Below are positions 41,872 through 49,224 of a stretch of 49,224 bases of DNA, one piece after another. Under the pieces are notes generated by a model, which did no database searches, was not told the DNA's origin, and saw only the letters and a list, made by a program, of their open reading frames with translations. Position numbers and translations under genes: made by a program. The stretch comes from Enterobacteriaceae bacterium UBA5654 (lineage in GTDB: Bacteria > Pseudomonadota > Gammaproteobacteria > Enterobacterales > Enterobacteriaceae): NCBI GenBank assembly GCA_002421005.1, contig DIJC01000014.1, positions 462,145 to 511,368 of the forward strand, written 5' to 3'. How positions within the stretch are numbered: position 1 is the stretch's first letter; every line of letters begins with the position of its first letter.

Positions 41872-42870
41872 ATGGTTTACCAGGCAGATCCCGCCCGCTA
41901 CCAGACGATGGAATATCGTCGCTGTGGTCAGAGCGGGCTGAAACTTCCGGCGGTGTCGTTAGGGTTATGGCATAACTTTGGCGATGCGACGCTGGTGGAA
42001 AAAAGCCGCCAGCTTCTGCAACACGCATTCGACCTGGGCATTACCCATTTTGATCTCGCCAACAACTATGGGCCGCCTCCCGGCTCGGCAGAAAGCAACT
42101 TTGGCCGCATTCTTCGCGAAGATTTTCTGCCGTATCGCGACGAACTGATCATCTCCTCAAAAGCAGGCTATACCATGTGGGATGGCCCGTATGGTGACTG
42201 GGGATCGCGTAAATATCTGATATCAAGTCTCGATCAAAGCCTGAAACGGATGGGTCTTGAGTACGTCGATATTTTTTATCACCATCGTCCTGACCCGGAA
42301 ACACCGCTTGTCGAAACCATGCGCGCGCTGGATCACCTCGTGCGACAGGGCAAAGCGCTGTATGTCGGGCTTTCCAACTATCCGGCGGATCTGGCACGTC
42401 AGGCCATTGAGATCCTGGACGACCTTGGCACGCCGTGTCTGATCCACCAGCCAAAATATTCGATGTTTGAGCGCTGGGTTGAGGGCGGCCTGCTGGATGT
42501 ACTTCAGGAGAAAGGGGTAGGCAGTATTGCGTTTTCACCGCTGGCAGGCGGGCTGCTGACCGATCGCTATCTGAACGGCATTCCGCCAGATTCCCGTGCC
42601 GCCAGCGGCAGTCGTTTCCTGAACCCGGAGCAAATTACCGAGGCTAAGGTGGATATTATCCGTCAGCTTAACGCGCTGGCGGAAAAGCGTGGGCAGAAGC
42701 TCTCGCAAATGGCGCTTGCCTGGGTCTTACGCGGCGACCGGGTGACTTCCGTGTTAATCGGTGCCAGCAAAACCGCGCAGCTTGATGATGCGGTCGGGAT
42801 GCTGCAAAACCGTCACTTCAGCGAGCAGGAATGTGCCACGATTGACGCGTTGCTCAACAGCATCGACTGA
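41872..42870 (+). CDS. Aldo/keto reductase, YghZ-like
   Basis: A 332-residue NADPH-dependent aldo/keto reductase close to E. coli YghZ (GprA, L-glyceraldehyde 3-phosphate reductase). Tetrad residues are visible: D and Y in HFDLANNYGPPPGSAE, K in ISSKAGYTMW and H in FYHHRPD. The C-terminal NADPH-binding part reads GASKTAQLDDAV. The ATG at 41872 with AGAGGA upstream fits the family N-terminus better than ATG 41851. E. coli has no gene of this kind between yfeO and ypeC, so it is an accessory gene. It could detoxify methylglyoxal or similar aldehydes; the substrate is not certain. Confidence 0.9.
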   Translation: MVYQADPARYQTMEYRRCGQSGLKLPAVSLGLWHNFGDATLVEKSRQLLQHAFDLGITHFDLANNYGPPPGSAESNFGRILREDFLPYRDELIISSKAGYTMWDGPYGDWGSRKYLISSLDQSLKRMGLEYVDIFYHHRPDPETPLVETMRALDHLVRQGKALYVGLSNYPADLARQAIEILDDLGTPCLIHQPKYSMFERWVEGGLLDVLQEKGVGSIAFSPLAGGLLTDRYLNGIPPDSRAASGSRFLNPEQITEAKVDIIRQLNALAEKRGQKLSQMALAWVLRGDRVTSVLIGASKTAQLDDAVGMLQNRHFSEQECATIDALLNSID

Positions 42871-42995
42871 CATCTTTTTTAACAAAAAATGCGCCTGCAC
42901 GTGATTTAGGAGTTAATCGGATGCTACGGGGCTTTACCGCCCCGTAATATTTGGTTAACAGGCCGACAGTGGCCCCGACCGTGAAGGAGAAAACT

Positions 42996-43337
42996 ATGCT
43001 CAGGTCGCTTATTCTGGCGGCGGTATTAGCTGCCGCAGCCATCCCCACCTTAGCCAGCGCGGAGGAAATAACTCTGCTGCCATCCGTGAAGTTACAAATC
43101 GGCGATCGCGATCGCGGCGGTAACTACTGGGACGGCGGACACTGGCGCGATCGGGATTACTGGCACCGTAACTACGAGTGGCGGCAGAATCGCTGGTGGC
43201 GACATGAACCGCCCCGCCATCGTGGATGGGACGACCGCCGGGCTTATGAACGCGGCTACCGCGAAGGCTGGCACGATCGCAATGACCGTCGTGGACATCC
43301 GGGACGCGGACGCGGTCATCACGGGCATCATCATTAA
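42996..43337 (+). CDS. ypeC: YpeC, small periplasmic His/Arg/Trp-rich protein
   Basis: A 113-residue secreted protein with a signal peptide (about 1-22, ending TLASA). The mature part is very rich in Asp, Arg, Trp, Tyr and His (DRDRGGNYWDGGHWRDRDYW) and ends in GRGRGHHGHHH, a likely metal-binding tail. It matches E. coli YpeC (DUF2502). Function is unknown. GAAGGAG precedes the ATG at 42996; the frame upstream to 42951 would spoil the signal peptide. Faces mntH across a shared terminator. Confidence 0.92.
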   Translation: MLRSLILAAVLAAAAIPTLASAEEITLLPSVKLQIGDRDRGGNYWDGGHWRDRDYWHRNYEWRQNRWWRHEPPRHRGWDDRRAYERGYREGWHDRNDRRGHPGRGRGHHGHHH

Positions 43338-43340
43338 AAA

Positions 43341-43373
43341 AACGCCGTGGTCTGCATCAGGCCACGGCGTTTT
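43341..43373. terminator. Terminator, ypeC / mntH
   Basis: A 10-bp stem AACGCCGTGG / CCACGGCGTT flanked by A and T runs, between convergent ypeC and mntH. Confidence 0.88.
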
Positions 43374-43374
43374 A

Positions 43375-44616
43375 TCAGACTAAATCAACTAATGTTCCTA
43401 CCAGCAGCCAGCCATTCAGCACCACCACCAGCACGACGATGGTCCAGCCGGTACGCTTAATCAGCGTGCTGTTAACCAGTTCGCCCATCAGCGCGCGGTT
43501 GCTGGTGAACATCAGTAGCGGCACCAGCGCCAGCGCAATACCAAAGCTCAGCAGGACCTGACTCATCACCAGAATGCGGGTTGGGTCCAGCCCCATCATA
43601 ATCACGATAAACGAAGGCAGCATCGTTACCGTCCGGCGCACCCACAGCGGAATATGAAAACGGATGAAACCCTGCATGACTACCTGCCCTGCCAGGGTGC
43701 CAACGACGGTTGATGACAATCCAGCCGCCACCAGACTCAGACCGAAGACCGTTGCCGCCGCATGGCTCAGCAGGGGTTCAAGGGTCAGATACGCTTGTTC
43801 CAGATCGGCAATGCCAGTGTGACCATTAAAATGGAATGCGGCGGCGGCAGTCGCCATCATCGCCAGATTGACAAAACCGGCAATGGTCATGGCAAACGCC
43901 ACGTCCCAGCGCGTGGCCGAGTAGCGCTCTTTGCGCGTCCCCGCATGTTGATTCTGGGTCAGCGAAGAGTGCAGATAAATAACGTGAGGCATAATCGTCG
44001 CGCCCAGCACGCCAGCGGCTAAAAATACCGCGTCCGTTCCCGGCAAAGAAGGAATAATCATCCCCTTCGACAGCGCCGCCAGTTCCGGCTGAGAAAAAAT
44101 AAGTTCGACAATATAAGCGGCGGCAACAAACAGCAGCAGCCCGCCGATCACCACTTCCAGCGGTTTTTGCCCGCGTCGCTGAAGCATCAGGATCAGAAAG
44201 GTGGCAATCCCGGTCAGCACCGCGCCCTGAAGAAGGGACACGCCGAGCAGCATTTTAAAACCTATCGCCGCGCCAATAAATTCCGCTAAATCGGTCGCCA
44301 TTGCGATGATTTCTGCCTGCACCCAGTAAAACCAGACCAGCGGGCGCGGATAATGGTCGCGGATTTGTTCTGCGAGGTTTTTACCGGTAGCAATGCCGAG
44401 TTTAGCGGACAGCACCTGAATCAGCATCGCCATCAGGTTCGCCCAGACCACCACCCACAGTAGCTGATAGCCGAAACTCGCCCCGGCCTGAATATTAGTG
44501 GCAAAGTTGCCCGGATCAATATAGCCAATGGCAGCAATGAATGCCGGTCCCATTAACGCCAGCCTCAGCTTACGCGCTGCTCTGCCGGTACTGCTATCAA
44601 CGCGACTGTTGCTCAT
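43375..44616 (-). CDS. mntH: Proton-coupled manganese transporter MntH
   Basis: An NRAMP-family H+/Mn2+ symporter of 413 residues with 11 membrane segments. The metal-site motif in the first helix is YIDPGNFATN (D34, N37) and the second in helix six is ATIMPHVIYLHSSL (Met and His). It imports manganese, which helps protect against oxidative stress and iron shortage. The upstream region carries an MntR box and a Fur box. Confidence 0.97.
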   Translation of the reverse strand: MSNSRVDSSTGRAARKLRLALMGPAFIAAIGYIDPGNFATNIQAGASFGYQLLWVVVWANLMAMLIQVLSAKLGIATGKNLAEQIRDHYPRPLVWFYWVQAEIIAMATDLAEFIGAAIGFKMLLGVSLLQGAVLTGIATFLILMLQRRGQKPLEVVIGGLLLFVAAAYIVELIFSQPELAALSKGMIIPSLPGTDAVFLAAGVLGATIMPHVIYLHSSLTQNQHAGTRKERYSATRWDVAFAMTIAGFVNLAMMATAAAAFHFNGHTGIADLEQAYLTLEPLLSHAAATVFGLSLVAAGLSSTVVGTLAGQVVMQGFIRFHIPLWVRRTVTMLPSFIVIMMGLDPTRILVMSQVLLSFGIALALVPLLMFTSNRALMGELVNSTLIKRTGWTIVVLVVVLNGWLLVGTLVDLV

Positions 44617-44628
44617 TCTCTGCCTCTT

Positions 44629-44680
44629 AAATATAGCCTTTGCTATGTTTCATGCTATCAAAATGAGAATGATTATCAAG
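44629..44680 (-). promoter_or_regulatory. MntR and Fur boxes upstream of mntH
   Basis: A dyad AAATATAGC-CTTT-GCTATGTTT (44629-44650) matches the MntR operator with one arm mismatch. AATGAGAATGATTATCAAG (44662-44680) matches the Fur box closely. Together they predict repression by Mn-MntR and Fe-Fur, as known for mntH. Confidence 0.88.
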
Positions 44681-44856
44681 ATCATTAAGAAATGTAAAAT
44701 TGATTTCTCTGATAGATGTGAACGATAGACGGGCTGGATGCCTGGTGGAGGCATTATTTGTTTTCAATATGGAGACGATGTTAACAGAGTAGTACATTGA
44801 CGCAACTTTTCACTATTTTACCCGACATAATTAAAATGTCTGGTAGATCACTATTT

Positions 44857-44886
44857 TTGAGATAGCTCACAGGAACTTACTATAAT
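44857..44886 (+). promoter_or_regulatory. nupC promoter
   Basis: TTGAGA (44857-44862) and TATAAT (44881-44886) are 18 bp apart. TTTGA-N6-TCACA (44856-44871) overlaps the -35 and resembles a CRP site with one mismatch. A leader of about 75 nt follows, ending in CGGAG before the nupC ATG. Confidence 0.65.
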
Positions 44887-44966
44887 GCGCGTTTGATCTC
44901 GTTTTCTTTAGTGTTGTTACATAGAATGTGCACGAAAACTAAACCTGCCTCATATTCGGAGCAAAT

Positions 44967-46169
44967 ATGTCCGCCGTTCTGCACTTTATCCTGGCGTTAG
45001 TCGTTGTTGCGTTGCTCGCTCTGCTGGTCAGCAGCGACCGTAAAAAAATTCGTATTCGTTATGTCGTTCAACTGCTTGTAATTGAAGTTTTGCTGGCCTG
45101 GTTCTTCCTGAACTCAAATATCGGCCTCGGCTTCGTACAAGGCTTCTCCGAAATGTTCGAAAAGCTGCTTGGCTTTGCGAACGAAGGCACCAACTTTGTC
45201 TTCGGTAAAATGAATGATGAAGGCCTGGCATTCTTCTTCCTGAAAGTGCTGTGCCCTATTGTGTTCATCTCCGCACTAATCGGTATTCTCCAGCATATTC
45301 GCGTGCTGCCGGTAGTGATCCGGGCGATTGGTTTTGTTCTGTCTAAAATCAATGGCATGGGTAAGCTGGAATCCTTCAACGCCGTCAGCTCGCTGATCCT
45401 GGGGCAGTCAGAGAACTTTATCGCGTATAAAGATATTCTCGGCAAGATGTCGCGCAACCGCATGTATACGATGGCGGCCACGGCGATGTCTACGGTTTCC
45501 ATGTCCATCGTCGGCGCATACATGACCATGCTTGAACCTAAGTATGTTGTCGCCGCGCTGGTGCTGAACATGTTCAGTACCTTTATCGTGCTGTCGCTGA
45601 TCAACCCGTACCGCGTTGATGCCAGCGAAGAAAACATTCAGATGTCGAATCTGCACGAAGGCCAGAGCTTCTTTGAAATGCTGGGTGAGTACATTCTGGC
45701 TGGTTTCAAAGTGGCGATTATCGTTGCCGCCATGCTGATCGGTTTTATCGCTCTGATTGCCGCGCTGAACGCCCTGTTCTCTACGGTAACCGGCTTCTTT
45801 GGTCACAGCATCTCGTTCCAGGAAATTCTGGGCTATATCTTCTACCCGGTTGCATGGGTGATGGGTGTACCTGCTCATGAAGCGTTGCAGGTAGGCAGTA
45901 TCATGGCAACCAAACTGGTGTCTAACGAATTCGTGGCAATGCTGGATCTGCAAAAAGTGGCCGCGTCGCTTTCTCCGCGTTCCGTCGGCATCATTTCCGT
46001 ATTCCTGGTGTCTTTTGCTAACTTCTCTTCTATCGGGATTATCGCGGGTGCGATTAAAGGCCTGAATGAAGAACAGGGCAACGTGGTTTCCCGCTTTGGT
46101 CTGAAGCTGGTGTACGGCTCTACGCTGGTGAGCGTGCTGTCCGCGTCTATCGCCGCGCTGGTACTGTAA
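44967..46169 (+). CDS. nupC: Nucleoside:H+ symporter NupC
   Basis: A concentrative nucleoside transporter (CNT family) of 400 residues that imports pyrimidine nucleosides and adenosine with protons. About ten hydrophobic segments; conserved family stretches include GQSENFIAYKDI, AATAMSTVSMSIVGAYM and the C-terminal VSFANFSSIGIIAG. Apart from its first few residues it follows E. coli NupC closely. It is divergent from mntH. Confidence 0.97.
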   Translation: MSAVLHFILALVVVALLALLVSSDRKKIRIRYVVQLLVIEVLLAWFFLNSNIGLGFVQGFSEMFEKLLGFANEGTNFVFGKMNDEGLAFFFLKVLCPIVFISALIGILQHIRVLPVVIRAIGFVLSKINGMGKLESFNAVSSLILGQSENFIAYKDILGKMSRNRMYTMAATAMSTVSMSIVGAYMTMLEPKYVVAALVLNMFSTFIVLSLINPYRVDASEENIQMSNLHEGQSFFEMLGEYILAGFKVAIIVAAMLIGFIALIAALNALFSTVTGFFGHSISFQEILGYIFYPVAWVMGVPAHEALQVGSIMATKLVSNEFVAMLDLQKVAASLSPRSVGIISVFLVSFANFSSIGIIAGAIKGLNEEQGNVVSRFGLKLVYGSTLVSVLSASIAALVL

Positions 46170-46182
46170 CCGCTTCTCTCTG

Positions 46183-46211
46183 AAAGCCGGGATTTCATCC
46201 CGGCTTTTTTA
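46183..46211 (+). terminator. nupC intrinsic terminator
   Basis: An 11-bp stem AAAGCCGGGAT / ATCCCGGCTTT with a 3-nt loop running into TTTTTT, 13 bp past the nupC stop. Confidence 0.93.
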
Positions 46212-46280
46212 CGCCTGTCGATCGCCGGATAAACGAAAAGTGTGGCCATCACGCCACGTCGGAAAGAGAACGCTGGAAAT

Positions 46281-46305
46281 AAAAAACCCCCGCGTTAAGC
46301 GAGGG
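46281..46305 (-). terminator. tRNA-Ala operon terminator
   Basis: Read leftward, CCCTCGC-TTAAC-GCGGGGG (one mismatch) followed by TTTTTT, just after the second tRNA-Ala. Confidence 0.85.
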
Positions 46306-46314
46306 TCTGAATTT

Positions 46315-46390
<76 letters not shown>

Positions 46391-46429
46391 ACATCATCTT
46401 TACGTACCAAACCTGATGGGAGCAGGATT

Positions 46430-46505
<76 letters not shown>

Positions 46506-46537
46506 GTTACGTAAAGCTTGTCGAGTTGACGGGCGGC

Positions 46538-46566
46538 ATAATATGAATTCCCTTCCTCAGTGTCAA
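46538..46566 (-). promoter_or_regulatory. alaW-alaX promoter
   Basis: Read leftward, TTGACA (46561-46566) and TATTAT (46538-46543) are 17 bp apart, followed by a GC-rich GCCGCCCGTC discriminator, the usual mark of stringent control of stable RNA genes. Confidence 0.85.
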
Positions 46567-46723
46567 CGGCAAAATCTATTTCCTTCTATCGATTGCTGAA
46601 AAAGCACGCAAACCTGTGATGTTGCGAGTTGCCTCGCAGCAAGTCGTTAATCTTGTCACGATTTCTTGTAAAATGATGGTATAACATGAACCACTAATTC
46701 CACACGACTATTCAGGAAATAGT

Positions 46724-47095
46724 ATGATCAAGGAACGGATGACGCCGGATGAAATTGCACATCTCACCGGATACAGTCGCCAGACGATTAATAAATGGGT
46801 ACGCAAGGAGGGCTGGGAAACGTCCCCGAAACCAGGCGTACAGGGAGGAAAGGCGCGGGTGGTACATGTTGATGCGCAGGTACGGGAATTTATCTACAGT
46901 GCCCGCCGGGTTTGCGACACTCCCGCCAGTTACGCTACCGCAGTTAATGATACGTCGTTTGATGTCCTGCTACTTTCGCTGGCCAATGAAATGACCGACT
47001 CCGAACAAAAACAACTCACTTCTCTTTTACTACGCGAAGGGATCACCGGCTTGCTGGAACGCCTTGGGATCCGTAGTCAAAACCATCATGATTAA
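46724..47095 (+). CDS. yfeC: YfeC, putative DNA-binding protein
   Basis: A 123-residue protein of the YfeC/YfeD (DUF1323) family. The N-terminal part (MTPDEIAHLTGYSRQTINKW) is a MerR-like helix-turn-helix, followed by a wing-like VRKEGWETSPKPGVQGGKAR. The C-terminal part (EQKQLTSLLLREGITGLLERLGI) is predicted helical. Target and role are unknown. AGGAA precedes the ATG. It overlaps yfeD by 8 bp; the two are related to each other. Confidence 0.92.
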   Translation: MIKERMTPDEIAHLTGYSRQTINKWVRKEGWETSPKPGVQGGKARVVHVDAQVREFIYSARRVCDTPASYATAVNDTSFDVLLLSLANEMTDSEQKQLTSLLLREGITGLLERLGIRSQNHHD

Positions 47096-47477
47096 ATTAA
47101 AACCTAAAATGACAACGGAAGAATTAGCCGCTTGTCTCGACGTTACCAAACAAACCATTAACCGATGGATACGCGAGCAGGGCTGGCGTACCGAGAAAAT
47201 ACCCGGCGTTAAAGGTGGACGTGCGCGGTTGATTCATATCGACCATTCGGTACGCGACTTTTTAACCAATGCACCGGCACTGCGTACTCTCAGCATCCCG
47301 TTACAGGCTCACGAACCGGCGATGGAATACGGCACAGTCGATACTGAAAGCCCCTTAGGCCAGATTTACCATATCCTGCAAAATATGACGCTGGCTGAAC
47401 AACAGCAACTGGCGATCTTTTTAGCGCGGGAAGGTATTCGTGGCTTTGTGGATCGTCTGGGTATTGGCGAGGGGTAA
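47088..47477 (+). CDS. yfeD: YfeD, putative DNA-binding protein
   Basis: A 129-residue paralogue of YfeC with the same layout: helix-turn-helix (MTTEELAACLDVTKQTINRW), IREQGWRTEKIPGVKGGRAR, variable middle and C-terminal AEQQQLAIFLAREGIRGFVDRLGI. The ATG at 47088 lies inside the end of yfeC, so they are probably translated together and may form a heterodimer (inference). Convergent with gltX. Confidence 0.92.
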   Translation: MIKLKPKMTTEELAACLDVTKQTINRWIREQGWRTEKIPGVKGGRARLIHIDHSVRDFLTNAPALRTLSIPLQAHEPAMEYGTVDTESPLGQIYHILQNMTLAEQQQLAIFLAREGIRGFVDRLGIGEG

Positions 47478-47530
47478 ACCTGATTGACGCTTACGACAGG
47501 TCAGGCCTGCCGTAAGCGTGACTGACGGTA

Positions 47531-48946
47531 TTACTGCTGGTTTTCGCGCTCGGTAATAAACGCCAGCGCTTTATTGATGCGCTCAATGCTGCGCGTTTTA
47601 CCAATCGCATGTACCGTGACGTCCAGCGCCGGAGACTGCCCTGCTCCCGTCACCGCCACGCGCAGCGGCATACCGACTTTGCCCATCCCGACTTCCAGCT
47701 CGTCCGCCGTCGCCTGAATCGCGTGGTGAACGTTTTCTGCGGTCCAGTCTGCCAGTGAGGAAAGTTTGTCGCGTACGACCTCCAGCGGCTGACGCGCTAC
47801 CGGACGCAAATGTTTTTTCGCCGCGTCAGCATCAAACTCCGCAAAATCTTCATAGAAGTAGCGGCAGGTTGCCGCCATTTCTTTCAGCGTTTTGCAACGA
47901 TCGCCCAGCAAAGTAACCAGTTCAGCAAGCTGCGGACCGTTGCGGGTATCGATATTTTCCTGCTCAATGTGCCATTGCAGATGCGTCGCCACGTATTCCG
48001 GTGCCAGGGTAGTAATATAGTGATGGTTCAGCCATTGGAGTTTTTCCGTGTTAAACGCACTGGCAGATTTGCTGACCGCGCTCAGTGAGAACAGCGTGAT
48101 CATCTCTTCACGGCTGAAGATTTCCTGATCGCCGCTGGCCCAGCCCAGACGCACCAGATAGTTCAGCAGCGCTTCCGGCAGATAACCATCATCGCGATAC
48201 TGCATCACGCTCACCGCGCCGTGACGTTTTGACAGCTTTTTACCGTCGTCGCCGTTAATCATCGAAACATGGGCATACACCGGCACTGGCGCATTCAGCG
48301 CTTTCAGAATGTTGATCTGACGCGGAGTGTTGTTGATATGGTCTTCACCACGGATCACATGGGTGATTTCCATATCCCAGTCGTCCACAACCACGCAGAA
48401 GTTGTAGGTCGGTGAACCGTCGGTACGCCGGATGATCAGATCGTCCAGTTCCTGGTTGCTGAATTCAATCGGCCCACGGATCTGGTCGTCAAAAATCACC
48501 GAACCTTCCTGCGGGTTAGCAAAACGCACAACGCAAGGTTCATCATCAGCGTGATGCTCATGACTGTGACGGCAGCGCCCGTCGTAACGCGGCTTTTCGC
48601 CCTTCGCCATTTGCTCTTCACGCAGCGCGTCCAGACGCTCTTTAGAGCAGTAGCATTTGTACGCGGTGCCTGCGACCAGCATTTCATCAATCACCGCGTT
48701 ATAGCGGTCAAAACGTTTGGTTTGATAGTACGGGCCTTCATCCCACTCCAGACTCAGCCAGTTCATACCGTCCATAATGGCTTCGATAGCTTCCGGGGTG
48801 GAGCGTTCGAGATCGGTGTCCTCAATACGCAGCACAAACTCACCGCCGTGGTTACGCGCAAAAAGCCAGGAATAAAGAGCAGTACGAGCACCGCCGACGT
48901 GCAGATAACCTGTCGGGCTGGGCGCGAAGCGAGTTTTGATTTTCAT
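47531..48946 (-). CDS. gltX: Glutamate--tRNA ligase
   Basis: Class I aminoacyl-tRNA synthetase that charges tRNA-Glu, needed for translation and for tetrapyrrole synthesis. The 471-residue protein has the HIGH-type motif as PSPTGYLHVGGART (9-22) and the KMSKS-type motif as KKLSKRHGAV (about 236-245). The zinc-binding insertion is visible as CYCSKE ... RYDGRCRH (about 98-127). The 257-bp spacer to the tRNA-Val holds the divergent promoters. Confidence 0.98.
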   Translation of the reverse strand: MKIKTRFAPSPTGYLHVGGARTALYSWLFARNHGGEFVLRIEDTDLERSTPEAIEAIMDGMNWLSLEWDEGPYYQTKRFDRYNAVIDEMLVAGTAYKCYCSKERLDALREEQMAKGEKPRYDGRCRHSHEHHADDEPCVVRFANPQEGSVIFDDQIRGPIEFSNQELDDLIIRRTDGSPTYNFCVVVDDWDMEITHVIRGEDHINNTPRQINILKALNAPVPVYAHVSMINGDDGKKLSKRHGAVSVMQYRDDGYLPEALLNYLVRLGWASGDQEIFSREEMITLFSLSAVSKSASAFNTEKLQWLNHHYITTLAPEYVATHLQWHIEQENIDTRNGPQLAELVTLLGDRCKTLKEMAATCRYFYEDFAEFDADAAKKHLRPVARQPLEVVRDKLSSLADWTAENVHHAIQATADELEVGMGKVGMPLRVAVTGAGQSPALDVTVHAIGKTRSIERINKALAFITERENQQ

Positions 48947-49158
48947 GAAAAGGCCTTACGTTAATAAAGATGCCGACAACCGGCTAACCTGGAAATACAA
49001 AGTGGGCAATATTCTATCACTCCCCGCTGATTCCTCAATGTTGTTCACTTCTCTGTGTCTCAGTTTGCTTTTTTTGTCGATAAATCATACCTGCACGAGC
49101 AAATCCGCAACGCTTTGTTTAATTTTACGACGAACGAGCAAAATCTTAAGAAAAGGCG

Positions 49159-49186
49159 TTGACTCATTTTCAACTCTCCCTATAAT
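49159..49186 (+). promoter_or_regulatory. tRNA-Val operon promoter
   Basis: TTGACT (49159-49164) and TATAAT (49181-49186) are 16 bp apart, with a GCGACTCC GC-rich discriminator and the tRNA starting 17 bp after the -10. Confidence 0.88.
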
Positions 49187-49203
49187 GCGACTCCACACAG
49201 CGG

Positions 49204-49224
49204 GGGTGATTAGCTCAGCTGGGA
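49204..49224 (+). tRNA. valU: tRNA-Val, 5' end (cut by window edge)
   Basis: The last 21 bases, starting GGGTGATTAGCTCAGCTGG, match the acceptor and D arm of the tRNA-Val family (E. coli valU, next to gltX). The anticodon is beyond the window; identity rests on position and this 5' end. Confidence 0.8.

Overview
This 49 kb window is chromosomal backbone from a member of the Enterobacteriaceae. The gene order runs dedD-folC-accD-dedA-truA-usg-pdxB / flk / yfcJ-fabB / mnmC / yfcL-epmC-yfcA-mepA-aroC-prmB / smrB / sixA / fadJ-fadI-yfcZ / fadL / mlaA / yfdC-argW ... alaC / ypdAB / glk / yfeO / ypeC / mntH / nupC / alaX-alaW / yfeCD / gltX / valU. This matches the 52-54 min region of the E. coli map, and protein lengths are almost identical to E. 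coli. The genus is not fixed by the sequence. Missing E. coli K-12 neighbours (the yfc fimbrial cluster between smrB and sixA, lpxP before ypdK, the fry/ypd cluster between ypdB and glk), high GC and the CCCTCTCCC-type intergenic repeats point to Enterobacter or a close relative such as Lelliottia, Leclercia or Kosakonia. That placement is inference.

Layout. 1-7000: a leftward block of folate, fatty acid, tRNA modification and pyridoxine genes. 7-11.9 kb: flk and yfcJ, separated here by an accessory pair (a PTS lactose/cellobiose-type EIIC and a divergent GntR/UTRA regulator), then a decayed CPBP-protease tail. 11.9-25.5 kb: fabB with a readable FabR/FadR control region, mnmC, a repeat cluster, the yfcL-prmB leftward cluster, smrB, sixA and the anaerobic beta-oxidation operon fadIJ with yfcZ. 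25.5-29.4 kb: fadL with paired FadR sites, mlaA, yfdC and tRNA-Arg argW.

29.39-32.31 kb is the most unusual part. It is a small, heavily deleted integrative element at argW, bounded by a 17-bp direct repeat of the tRNA 3' end (one mismatch). It holds a complete P1-type phd-doc toxin-antitoxin pair, a frameshifted tail of a tyrosine integrase, a fragment of tssG, and an in-frame fusion of the start of tssB to the end of tssM. It looks like the remains of a type VI secretion island that collapsed by internal deletions while phd-doc survived.

32.4-35.3 kb: a yjiH-yjiG-iadA operon (isoaspartyl dipeptide catabolism) not found here in E. coli K-12, then the 23-residue membrane peptide gene ypdK behind a structured leader. 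35.3-49.2 kb: alaC, the pyruvate-sensing YpdAB two-component pair, glk with a Cra site, yfeO interrupted by an amber codon, an extra YghZ-like aldo/keto reductase, ypeC, mntH with MntR and Fur boxes, nupC, two identical tRNA-Ala genes, the yfeC-yfeD paralogue pair, gltX, and the start of a tRNA-Val gene cut by the window end.

Functional links: FadR and FabR sites tie fabB, fadIJ and fadL together, so unsaturated fatty acid synthesis and fatty acid uptake and breakdown are set in opposite directions. pdxB-usg-truA-dedA and accD-folC-dedD form leftward operons. I see no CRISPR array and no clearly new multi-gene system. The best candidates for follow-up are the TssB-TssM fusion with the phd-doc island and the structured ypdK leader.
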